DNA of 5,885 nucleotides, taken from Helicobacteraceae bacterium. Lineage in GTDB: Bacteria; Campylobacterota; Campylobacteria; Campylobacterales; Sulfurimonadaceae. The translations under genes were made by a program, and so were the position numbers. The stretch spans positions 1 to 5,885 of the forward strand of contig CANMHZ010000084.1 in assembly GCA_947497635.1 (NCBI GenBank), written 5' to 3'. Of this stretch, positions 1-5,869 are shown piece after piece. Numbering within the stretch: position 1 is the first letter of the stretch; every line of letters begins with the position of its first letter. Under the pieces are notes generated by a model, which saw only the letters and a program-made list of their open reading frames with translations, made no database searches and was not told where the DNA came from.

Positions 1-64
1 CCAATACTTTTTTGGTTTCCAGTACGGGACGGGGACACTCCATATCGCGACAGTCGAGAATCAT
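1..64 (-). CDS. yedF: TusA/SirA-fold CPxP protein, probable YedF (partial, N-terminus only)
   Basis: Only the first 21 codons are in the window; the gene runs off the left edge. Reading leftward from the ATG at 64-62, the peptide contains DCRDMECPRPVLETKK. This matches the start of the TusA/SirA/YedF fold: a short first strand ending in D-C-R, then the C-P-x-P motif (residues 10-13) at the head of helix 1, followed by the V-L-x-T-K-K helix. TusA-family proteins carry sulfur, or are proposed to carry selenium, on the CPxP cysteine. The ATG overlaps the TGA of the upstream transglutaminase gene as ATGA, which points to translational coupling in the same operon. Presence in a selD operon favours YedF, a selenium-associated protein of about 200 residues with an N-terminal TusA domain. 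A plain TusA of about 80 residues, or an FdhU-like protein, cannot be excluded because the C-terminal part is not visible. Confidence 0.8.
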   Translation of the reverse strand, partial: MILDCRDMECPRPVLETKKVL

Positions 65-1146
65 AAAGTCACTTTTTTGGAAAGGATTTTGTATTGGTAC
101 GCTGAGGGTTCAAACGGATCGAGGTATTCACTCTCTACTTCGGCATACGGGTAGCCGAATGAATCGAGGGTTCCTTGGGAATTGGTAGGATAAAGATCAA
201 AGTCACGGGCATGATTGAACGCCATCCAGTTGTTTTCCCAAAAGCCAAAAAATTTATCGGCAAGTTCAAGGACACGAGGTGAGGTTTTTTCGAGATTTTC
301 TTTTAACACCAGCTTGGTAATATCAGCAGGGTCACACGGAACCCATCCCAGAGTAGAGATAAAAAACTCCAGCTTGCAGTGTTGGGCTTTGGTAATATCC
401 TCTTTTGCACCAAACGCATTGGAAAAACGGGATTCTCCGATACGAATTCCCATCACTTCACGCGCAGGAATTCCTGATGCGCGCATCAACGCAACGCAAA
501 GCGCAGACATATCGAGACATTTTCCCCCCATGCGACCCTCGTACTCTAGCTGTGCCAACATGACATTGGGACTCCCCACGCCACATCCGTGAACACTCTC
601 ATCACGATAGCTATTGGCGATAATCCAGTCGTATATTTTTCGGGCTTTTTTGAGGGGGTCTTTTTCGTTACCGACGATTTTTTTGGCTGCTTTGGCTACG
701 GCTCCATCGGTGGGAATATGGGCTGTCGGGGCTAAAAACTCTTGGGCTTCTTCTATTGCCTCGGGGCAAACTCGTGTACGTTTAAAGTCACACTGACGAT
801 CACGCAAGGCTACTTTCATTGACAAATTAAGGGTTTTATCCGTACTATTTTTATCCCAATAGGCATAAGATGTTGCACTTTCATAATTATTATGCGCCGT
901 TTGGAAACTTTTTTTGGAGGTACTCACCGTTGCAATTTGAAGAACACTTTGAAATCCTGCTATATCAGAGGGAAGTGGAATCCACAAAGCGCACTCTTTG
1001 GCAGTATGTCCTGAGAGATCAAATTTCCAATTAATATCATACAGTGCCAACGTGTTTTTTATCTCCACCGAAGCGGTAAGAAAAGAAGGAACGAGACAAA
1101 TAGCCCCTGAAAGTGTTGTTGTTTTGATGAATTCACGTCGGTGCAT
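61..1146 (-). CDS. Tat-exported transglutaminase-like (papain-fold) domain protein
   Basis: This 361-residue protein is probably exported to the periplasm. Its N-terminus has a twin-arginine motif (HRREFIK, residues 2-8) followed by a moderately hydrophobic stretch to about residue 24, with a possible signal peptidase site near LTA/S at 23-26. Residues about 30-130 form an N-terminal beta-rich region. Residues about 150-275 are a transglutaminase-like domain (the PF01841 type) with the complete triad: Cys210 in GGKC, His256 in AQHC, and Asp272 in PCDPAD. The segment after the Cys (DMSALCVALMRASGIPAR) is typical of the fold. In bacteria such domains usually act as cysteine peptidases, amidases or structural modules rather than true crosslinkers; the substrate here is unknown. 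The ATG lies 3 bases after the selD stop, with AGGA 6 bases upstream. Its own stop overlaps the next start. A role linked to selenium is an inference from position only. Confidence 0.85.
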   Translation of the reverse strand: MHRREFIKTTTLSGAICLVPSFLTASVEIKNTLALYDINWKFDLSGHTAKECALWIPLPSDIAGFQSVLQIATVSTSKKSFQTAHNNYESATSYAYWDKNSTDKTLNLSMKVALRDRQCDFKRTRVCPEAIEEAQEFLAPTAHIPTDGAVAKAAKKIVGNEKDPLKKARKIYDWIIANSYRDESVHGCGVGSPNVMLAQLEYEGRMGGKCLDMSALCVALMRASGIPAREVMGIRIGESRFSNAFGAKEDITKAQHCKLEFFISTLGWVPCDPADITKLVLKENLEKTSPRVLELADKFFGFWENNWMAFNHARDFDLYPTNSQGTLDSFGYPYAEVESEYLDPFEPSAYQYKILSKKVTL

Positions 1147-1149
1147 GGG

Positions 1150-2184
1150 TTATCCTACAATAATATCGGTATGGGTTTTAGCAATAACTTCAGCAACGAT
1201 GACGGCGTTTATTCCCTCATTAAGACAGCGTTCTAGCATCTTTTGAGCATCTTTGGGCGTTGCGGAGATAAGTAGCCCTCCTGATGTCTGTGCATCAAAA
1301 AGGATCATCTCCAAATCAGCACCGATGTTACGCTTGAAATTTACGTGTGATTCTAAATACTCTTTGTTGGCATAGCTACCCGCAGGGATAATCCCCATCG
1401 CCGCCATCCCCATCGCTTCGGGGAAAAATGGGACAGCGGACGCATCAACCTGAATTGTTTTCATACCCGCACTCATTTCTCGTAAATGTCCCAAAAATCC
1501 AAATCCAGTTACATCGGTACAGGCGTGGGCATTAAATTCTCGTGCGATTAACGACGCTTTATAGTTGAGGGTTCGCATGGTGTCGGCGACTTTTATGACG
1601 GTGTTCTCGTCCAACAAATCGGCTTTGATCGCTGTTGTCAAAATTCCAAGACCTAGAGGTTTGGTAAGGAGAATCACATCCCCCTCCTGCACTGTATTGT
1701 TGCGCAAAATTTTATCAGGATGGACAAATCCCGTACACGAAAGACCGTAAATCATCTCAGGCGTTTCGATGGTATGACCGCCTACGATGACTGCACCGCA
1801 CTCTTGCACTTTGCTCATTCCACCGCGCAATATTTCGGTGAGAATCTCGGTATGGTGGTTTTTACCGTCAAACCCTACGAGGTTGAGGGCGGTTTTGGCA
1901 TCGCCTCCCATGGCAAAGACATCACTGAGAGAATTCGCCGCCGCTATTTGACCGTAGATAAAGGGATCATCGACAACGGGGGTGATAAAATCGACCGTCT
2001 GCACCATCGCTAAATCGTCAGTAATACGGTAAACCCCAGCATCTTCATTTCCCTCAAAGCCCACAAGCAAATCTTTGTGAAACGATTTCAGATGGCAGGT
2101 GACATTTTCCAGCGACCCTGGGGAGAGTTTCGCGGCACATCCCGACGCACGGACAAATTTTGTAAGCTTAGACTCGTTGTTCAC
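1150..2184 (-). CDS. selD: Selenide, water dikinase (selenophosphate synthase), Cys form
   Basis: SelD makes selenophosphate from selenide and ATP, the activated selenium donor for selenouridine in tRNA and for selenocysteine. The 344 residues match the usual length. The glycine-rich N-terminus carries the catalytic pair Cys16 and Lys19 (SGCAAK), equivalent to E. coli Cys17 and Lys20. The metal/ATP aspartates appear in EDAGVY (Asp48), TVDF (Asp65), SDVFAMGG (Asp88) and TDVTGFGFLGH (Asp224). GGHTIE (135-140) and DAQTSGGLL (297-305) are further family signatures. Position 16 is an ordinary TGT Cys codon, so this SelD does not itself need selenocysteine. The start is GTG at 2184-2182, supported by a perfect AAGGAG 7 bases upstream inside the end of mnmH; the two genes overlap by 17 bases. 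The neighbour mnmH is a direct consumer of its product. Confidence 0.97.
   Translation of the reverse strand: MNNESKLTKFVRASGCAAKLSPGSLENVTCHLKSFHKDLLVGFEGNEDAGVYRITDDLAMVQTVDFITPVVDDPFIYGQIAAANSLSDVFAMGGDAKTALNLVGFDGKNHHTEILTEILRGGMSKVQECGAVIVGGHTIETPEMIYGLSCTGFVHPDKILRNNTVQEGDVILLTKPLGLGILTTAIKADLLDENTVIKVADTMRTLNYKASLIAREFNAHACTDVTGFGFLGHLREMSAGMKTIQVDASAVPFFPEAMGMAAMGIIPAGSYANKEYLESHVNFKRNIGADLEMILFDAQTSGGLLISATPKDAQKMLERCLNEGINAVIVAEVIAKTHTDIIVG
1153..1156 (-). promoter_or_regulatory. Ribosome binding site of the transglutaminase-like gene
   Basis: AGGA on the minus strand lies in the last codons of selD, 6 bases before the ATG at 1146. With only 3 bases between the selD stop and this start, reinitiation by terminating ribosomes is likely. 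Confidence 0.6.
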
Positions 2185-3178
2185 GTTGTAGCTCCTTGAG
2201 CATTTCGACTGTGTTGGCAGGGTTATCGTTATGGATCGTCATACTTGGTTTGATGGTGACTTTGTAGACTTTATCGTAATACTGGGTCAATAAAATTTCA
2301 GAAACCTTGCAAAGGTCACCATTTTCAAATGCGGTGATAGTAGCGATTTTATCATCACGGCTAATGTACGGAGAAATTCGCTCCATCCGCTCCCTGAAAA
2401 AGCTCTCATCCATCTGATCGTACATTCGCATAATCCGCTCAACGCGCTGTTCAATGGGTGCAGTGATTTGAACCCGAAACCCTGATTCCATCTGCCGATA
2501 GAGAGTGCTTGGCAACATAATCTTTCCAATTCGTCTACTCTCCGCTTCGATGAAAGAGCGTGTGGTGGACTCCAATCCTAAAAGGGCGTGGGCAAGACGA
2601 TTTTGAAACTCTTTTTGAGTGGGTTGAGCGCCGTTGACATCCCCAAACACGGAACCGTAATGATTCGCCATTTTTTCAAGATCAATCACATTATCCAATT
2701 CGTGCAACAAGTCGCTTTTACCACATCCTGTATTTCCTGCTAGGGTTATAAAGTTTATAGGTGGGATATTATCCAAATAGCGGGTTATAAAGGTTCGATA
2801 CGATTTATATCCCCCCGTAATACGATCAATGCGGTATCCAATATTCGAGAAAATAGTTCCCAATGACGAAGAACGCATCCCTCCACGAGCGCAATAAATA
2901 GCAATTCGTGAGCTTGGAGTAAAGGCAGGATAAATATCGTGAATATGTCGCGCGGCATTAAGGCATACGAACGATGCCCCTTTGACACGTGCTTCAAAGG
3001 GGGAAATTTGTTTGTAAATCGTCCCCACCTCACAGTGTTCCTCATCATTGAGGGCATAAAAGTTTTGAGCTAAAGGGACATGGGACTCACCGTATTCTCG
3101 CGGACTTCGCGCATCAATGATAAGATCATACGTGTTTAACGACTCTAAAAAGGTTTCAATAGGAATTGTTTGTATCAT
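2168..3178 (-). CDS. mnmH: tRNA 2-selenouridine synthase (SelU/MnmH)
   Basis: MnmH replaces the 2-thio group of wobble uridine (U34) with selenium, through geranylated thiouridine, using selenophosphate from SelD. It acts on tRNAs for Lys, Glu and Gln. The N-terminal rhodanese domain (about 5-135) has the active-site Cys96 in YCARGGMRS, plus the family's DARSPREY (22-29). The C-terminal P-loop domain has a Walker A motif GNTGCGKS (148-155), followed by the characteristic DLEKMANHYGSVFG (166-179) and EAESRRIG (211-218). At 336 residues it is slightly shorter than the roughly 364 of E. coli YbbB, and both domains look intact. The ATG at 3178 places the rhodanese domain at the usual distance from the N-terminus. 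No convincing Shine-Dalgarno sequence precedes it. It is the first gene of the selenium operon and overlaps selD, divergent from queD. Confidence 0.96.
   Translation of the reverse strand: MIQTIPIETFLESLNTYDLIIDARSPREYGESHVPLAQNFYALNDEEHCEVGTIYKQISPFEARVKGASFVCLNAARHIHDIYPAFTPSSRIAIYCARGGMRSSSLGTIFSNIGYRIDRITGGYKSYRTFITRYLDNIPPINFITLAGNTGCGKSDLLHELDNVIDLEKMANHYGSVFGDVNGAQPTQKEFQNRLAHALLGLESTTRSFIEAESRRIGKIMLPSTLYRQMESGFRVQITAPIEQRVERIMRMYDQMDESFFRERMERISPYISRDDKIATITAFENGDLCKVSEILLTQYYDKVYKVTIKPSMTIHNDNPANTVEMLKELQREQRV
2192..2197 (-). promoter_or_regulatory. Ribosome binding site of selD (fixes a GTG start)
   Basis: A consensus AAGGAG on the minus strand lies inside the 3' end of mnmH, 7 bases before the GTG at 2184. 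It fixes the selD start codon and shows that selD can be initiated efficiently although it overlaps mnmH. Confidence 0.85.
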
Positions 3179-3200
3179 TTGAGAATTTTATCACGGGAAG

Positions 3201-3218
3201 GCTAATAGCGGTATTAGC
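3201..3218. repeat. 7-bp perfect inverted repeat in the mnmH/queD divergent region
   Basis: GCTAATA (3201-3207) and TATTAGC (3212-3218) are perfect inverted arms around a 4-base centre GCGG. The repeat covers the candidate -10 of the mnmH promoter and lies 13 bases upstream of the queD -35 box. It is not followed by a T-run in either direction, so it looks more like an operator than a terminator. The regulator is unknown. Confidence 0.5.
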
Positions 3219-3238
3219 ATACGAATACGATTTGACAA
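3211..3238 (-). promoter_or_regulatory. Candidate promoter of the mnmH-selD operon
   Basis: On the minus strand, TTGTCA (3238-3233) and TAATAC (3216-3211), the latter preceded by TGC as in an extended -10, are 16 bases apart. Transcription would start near 3204, about 26 bases before the mnmH ATG. The -10 match is only moderate. The -35 box shares bases with that of queD on the other strand, so the two promoters would compete or be co-regulated. An alternative TAAAAT nearer the gene would give an almost leaderless transcript. Confidence 0.35.
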
Positions 3239-3260
3239 CCTTACGCATATTCAATACAAT
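3232..3260 (+). promoter_or_regulatory. Sigma70-type promoter of queD
   Basis: The perfect -35 hexamer TTGACA (3232-3237) is followed after exactly 17 bases by TACAAT (3255-3260), one mismatch from TATAAT. Transcription should start near 3267, leaving a leader of about 21 bases before the queD ATG. That is too short for a preQ1 riboswitch. Confidence 0.85.
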
Positions 3261-3275
3261 GTGAGACGCAATGAC

Positions 3276-3279
3276 GGAG
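3276..3279 (+). promoter_or_regulatory. Ribosome binding site deciding the queD start
   Basis: GGAG ends 8 bases before the ATG at 3288. It supports that start over the in-frame upstream GTG at 3261. Confidence 0.75.
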
Positions 3280-3287
3280 AAAATAAA

Positions 3288-3869
3288 ATGATTATTCGAA
3301 AACTATTTAAATTTGAAAACGCCCACATCGTTCGTGGCTGTTCGACGCAACGGTGTCGTGCGTCGCTTCACGGACACTCGTACAAAGTCGAAGTCTTGTT
3401 TGAATCCCAATATCTCGACCACGGTCAGATGGTCTACGATTTTGGATTGATGAAACAGGGGATGAAAGAGCTTATCGACAGTTTCGATCATGCGATTGCC
3501 CTTTGGGATGGCGATGATAGTGAGTATATTGCCGATATGAAAAAACACTCCCAACGGTGGGTACAGCTTCCTATCTCCCCCTCGGCAGAACAGTTTAGCC
3601 GCGTTATTTTTGTCATGATGGATATGCTTTTGGGATGTACTCAAAGTATCAACGGTGAACGGGGGGTGAAACTTCACAGCATCATCGTTCATGAAACCGA
3701 TACAGGGTATGCGCAGGCCTTCGCGGAAGATGCTTATTCCGAGATTATGGGGCGTATTGAGTTGGATAAAATCCTTTTTAGTGACGAGGTGCGTAATAGC
3801 TGGAATGATCCACAGCTTTGGGAGAGGGTTAAACGGGGGGAGACGTTTGTGAATCCTAGGACGGTTTAG
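3288..3869 (+). CDS. queD: 6-carboxy-5,6,7,8-tetrahydropterin synthase (QueD), long form
   Basis: QueD converts 7,8-dihydroneopterin triphosphate to 6-carboxytetrahydropterin, the second step toward preQ0 and queuosine, the modified wobble base of GUN-anticodon tRNAs. The 193-residue protein has the zinc histidines His13 (NAH) and His28/His30 (LHGH), a catalytic Cys23 in QRCRASLHGH, His68 in FDHAIALW and Glu136 in VHETDTG. PSAEQF (98-103) matches the family's PTSE motif. It is much longer than the roughly 120 residues of E. coli QueD. The extra length lies mainly in the loop after His68 and in about 50 residues after Glu136, and there is one more residue between the Cys and HGH. The ATG at 3288 is chosen over an in-frame GTG at 3261 because GGAG sits 8 bases before it and the GTG lies directly after the -10 box, upstream of the expected transcript start. 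It appears to be transcribed alone. Confidence 0.92.
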   Translation: MIIRKLFKFENAHIVRGCSTQRCRASLHGHSYKVEVLFESQYLDHGQMVYDFGLMKQGMKELIDSFDHAIALWDGDDSEYIADMKKHSQRWVQLPISPSAEQFSRVIFVMMDMLLGCTQSINGERGVKLHSIIVHETDTGYAQAFAEDAYSEIMGRIELDKILFSDEVRNSWNDPQLWERVKRGETFVNPRTV

Positions 3870-3910
3870 AAAATAGTTTAGATAAAACAGCTCATTCAAT
3901 CCACTATTTT
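3870..3910 (+). terminator. Weak candidate terminator after queD
   Basis: AAAATAGT (3870-3877) and ACTATTTT (3903-3910) form a perfect 8-bp inverted repeat directly after the queD stop and end in four T residues. The stem is AT-rich and the loop is 25 bases, so it would be a poor intrinsic terminator. No better one is visible before the next gene. Confidence 0.2.
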
Positions 3911-3918
3911 ATGTGATT

Positions 3919-3947
3919 TTATATCTCTAAGAAGCAATGAGATATAA
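3919..3947. repeat. 9-bp perfect inverted repeat overlapping the methyltransferase promoter
   Basis: TTATATCTC (3919-3927) and GAGATATAA (3939-3947) are perfect inverted arms around an 11-base spacer. The right arm covers five of the six bases of the TATAAT box. This arrangement suits a dimeric repressor, or autoregulation of a restriction-modification gene. A hairpin is also possible, but no T-run follows, so a terminator for queD is less likely. Confidence 0.55.
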
Positions 3948-3948
3948 T
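3943..3948 (+). promoter_or_regulatory. Promoter -10 element of the methyltransferase gene
   Basis: A perfect TATAAT lies about 25 bases before the ATG at 3974, giving a predicted start near 3955 and a leader of roughly 19 bases. There is no good -35 hexamer 16-18 bases upstream (TATATC or TTATAT). The upstream DNA has T-rich blocks (TATTTTATGTGATTTTATAT), which resembles the vegetative promoters described for Campylobacter and Helicobacter. Confidence 0.65.
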
Positions 3949-3973
3949 CAATCAACTAATAAATGGATTATTT

Positions 3974-5869
3974 ATGACTATTGCACAAATCGAAACAAAT
4001 TTACAAGAACTTATCAAAAATTTCTCCTCACAAACTTTTGCTTTTGACCTTTTGATCGCCTATGGGTTTCCAAAAGCGACTCTCGCACGTTTGGAAAAAG
4101 GGGATTTGAATCTCTTGGAGTCCAAGGGGGAGCTCACGCTACGCAAACAGCTCTTTTTCAAAGTTGCCCCATCTGAAGCGATTCATACCCTTATTGACGA
4201 AATATCCAATGAACCAAAAGCGCAAAAGAACGCACCTCGTTTTATCATTATTACGGATTATGAGACACTTCTTGCCATTGATACCAAAAACAAAGAGACG
4301 CTTGATATTAAACTTCTCGATTTAACCAAACATTATGATTTTTTCTTGCCATGGGCGGGGATGGAGAGGGCTCAACACAAAGATGAGAGTCCTGCTGATG
4401 TCAAAGCAGCTCTTAAAATGGCAAAGCTTTACGATGAGATCACCAAAGAAAATGAGCCAAAAACAAAAGAAGACGTGCATGCGCTGAATATCTTTTTGAC
4501 ACGGTTGCTGTTTTGTTATTTCGCCGAAGATACCAATATTTTCAGTGACAACCAATTTACCAAAGCGATTCAATCTCACACCCAAGCTGACGGAAGCGAT
4601 TTGGACAGCTATCTCCAAAGACTTTTCGATGTACTCAATATCGAAAAAAGGGATGATTCACTCCCCGAATACCTCAGAGCTTTCCCATACGTAAATGGCG
4701 GACTGTTCCGTGATCGTGTTGCACTCCCGAAATTTACGATGAAATCCCGCAATATCATGATCGAGGTGGGAACGCTCAACTGGTCGGAGATCAACCCCGA
4801 TATTTTCGGCTCGATGATCCAAGCGGTTATCACCCCTGAGCATCGTGGTGGTATGGGGATGCACTACACCTCCGTCCCGAACATCATGAAAGTGATCGAA
4901 CCGCTGTTTTTGGATGAGCTTTATGAAGAGTTTGAACAGTGCAAAGAGAACAAAACCAAACTAGCCAACCTCCACAAACGACTCACCAACCTCAAAATCT
5001 TCGACCCTGCCTGCGGAAGCGGGAATTTTCTCATTATCGCTTATAAAGAACTTCGCAAACTGGAGATGAAAATCTTCAAACAAATCGACTTACTCTCCGG
5101 TCAGCGTTCATTTGTATTTTCCGAAATCAAGCTCTCACAGTTTTACGGTATCGAACTCGATGATTTTGCCCATGAAGTAGCCATCCTCTCGTTATGGCTC
5201 GCCGAACATCAGATGAATTTGGAGTTTTTCCGAGAATTCGGTCGAACCTCTCCGACGTTGCCGTTGCACCAAGGGGGTAATATCGTTCAGGGGAATGCGA
5301 CACGGCTCGATTGGGAAGAGGTTTGCCCGAAAGAAGATGGAGATGAGATTTATATTTTGGGGAATCCACCGTATTTAGGGGCGAGATACCAAGAAGAAAA
5401 TCATCGTCAAGATTTGGATTTTGTTCTTAAAAAAATCAAAGGTTATAAAAGACTTGATTATATTGCGATTTGGTTTTTTAAAGGTGCTGAGTACATCAAA
5501 AATGTTGATGCAAAAGTAGCTTTTGTAAGTACAAATTCGATTTGTCAGGGTGAGCAAGTAGTAACATTTTGGCATCATATTTTCAAAAAAGATATTGAAA
5601 TAGACTTTGCCTATCAATCTTTTAAATGGCAAAATAATGCAAAAGATAATGCAGGTGTAACTGTAGCAATTATAGGGCTGAGAAATATATTAAATAGACC
5701 TAAATATCTTTATGTTGACAACTTAAAACAACAAGTAAAAAATATCAATGCTTATTTGGTTGGTGGTGAGACTATATTTATAGAGAAAAAAAGTAAACCT
5801 ATACCAAACCCAAATGAAAAACCTGAATCGCGAAAATCAGAAATAAATGGTAGAATAGCAATAAGATGA
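3974..5869 (+). CDS. MmeI-family (type IIG/IIL-like) adenine-specific DNA methyltransferase, apparently lacking its target-recognition domain
   Basis: This 631-residue protein resembles MmeI, a fused restriction-modification enzyme of about 919 residues. The order of parts is an N-terminal MmeI_N-like region (1-135), a helical linker (about 138-255) with the family string TRLLFCYFAEDTNIF (176-190), and the methyltransferase core. The core shows motif X (GMHYTS, 295-300), the SAM-binding motif I (FDPACGSGNFL, 343-353), GIELDD (392-397) and the catalytic motif IV NPPY (464-467), typical of N6-adenine methylation. Similarity continues through STNSICQGEQV (519-529) to KKSKPI (605-610). The reading then diverges for about 20 residues and stops, so the target-recognition and C-terminal helical domains are absent. 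The nuclease D-ExK motif is not seen: the expected position reads QLFFK. The ATG has GGA 6 bases upstream. The last third is much AT-richer than the rest. Activity without a partner supplying specificity is doubtful. Confidence 0.88.
   Translation: MTIAQIETNLQELIKNFSSQTFAFDLLIAYGFPKATLARLEKGDLNLLESKGELTLRKQLFFKVAPSEAIHTLIDEISNEPKAQKNAPRFIIITDYETLLAIDTKNKETLDIKLLDLTKHYDFFLPWAGMERAQHKDESPADVKAALKMAKLYDEITKENEPKTKEDVHALNIFLTRLLFCYFAEDTNIFSDNQFTKAIQSHTQADGSDLDSYLQRLFDVLNIEKRDDSLPEYLRAFPYVNGGLFRDRVALPKFTMKSRNIMIEVGTLNWSEINPDIFGSMIQAVITPEHRGGMGMHYTSVPNIMKVIEPLFLDELYEEFEQCKENKTKLANLHKRLTNLKIFDPACGSGNFLIIAYKELRKLEMKIFKQIDLLSGQRSFVFSEIKLSQFYGIELDDFAHEVAILSLWLAEHQMNLEFFREFGRTSPTLPLHQGGNIVQGNATRLDWEEVCPKEDGDEIYILGNPPYLGARYQEENHRQDLDFVLKKIKGYKRLDYIAIWFFKGAEYIKNVDAKVAFVSTNSICQGEQVVTFWHHIFKKDIEIDFAYQSFKWQNNAKDNAGVTVAIIGLRNILNRPKYLYVDNLKQQVKNINAYLVGGETIFIEKKSKPIPNPNEKPESRKSEINGRIAIR

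Noticed and set aside
524..529. Six-base C/G run just upstream of the transglutaminase active-site codon; similar six-base runs at 2811-2816, 3661-3666 and 3835-3840
   Set aside because: Phase-variable tracts in Campylobacterota are usually longer. All of these lie within conserved genes, and three of the four encode ordinary Gly or Arg-Gly codons.
215..592. A 125-codon open frame on the plus strand inside the transglutaminase-like gene
   Set aside because: It is antisense to a gene with a complete catalytic triad and its translation shows no domain-like pattern.
1720..2013. A 97-codon plus-strand frame opposite selD
   Set aside because: It is antisense to strongly conserved SelD motifs and is explained as a codon-bias shadow.
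3261..3287. preQ1 riboswitch or other leader element upstream of queD
   Set aside because: The predicted leader is only about 21 bases, too short for even the small preQ1-I aptamer plus a ribosome site.
3303..3899. A 198-codon open frame on the minus strand opposite queD
   Set aside because: It lies almost wholly antisense to a well-supported queD, has no recognisable domain, and no promoter or Shine-Dalgarno sequence of note. It is a shadow.
5804..5869. A sequencing frameshift as the cause of the early methyltransferase stop
   Set aside because: Neither alternative frame after 5803 continues with target-recognition-like sequence; both close within about 15 codons.
3974..5869. BREX PglX or type I HsdM methyltransferase
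   Set aside because: The motif strings and their order (TRLLFCYFAEDT, FDPACGSGNFL, STNSICQGEQV) match the MmeI-like family. No other BREX or HsdS/HsdR gene is in the window.
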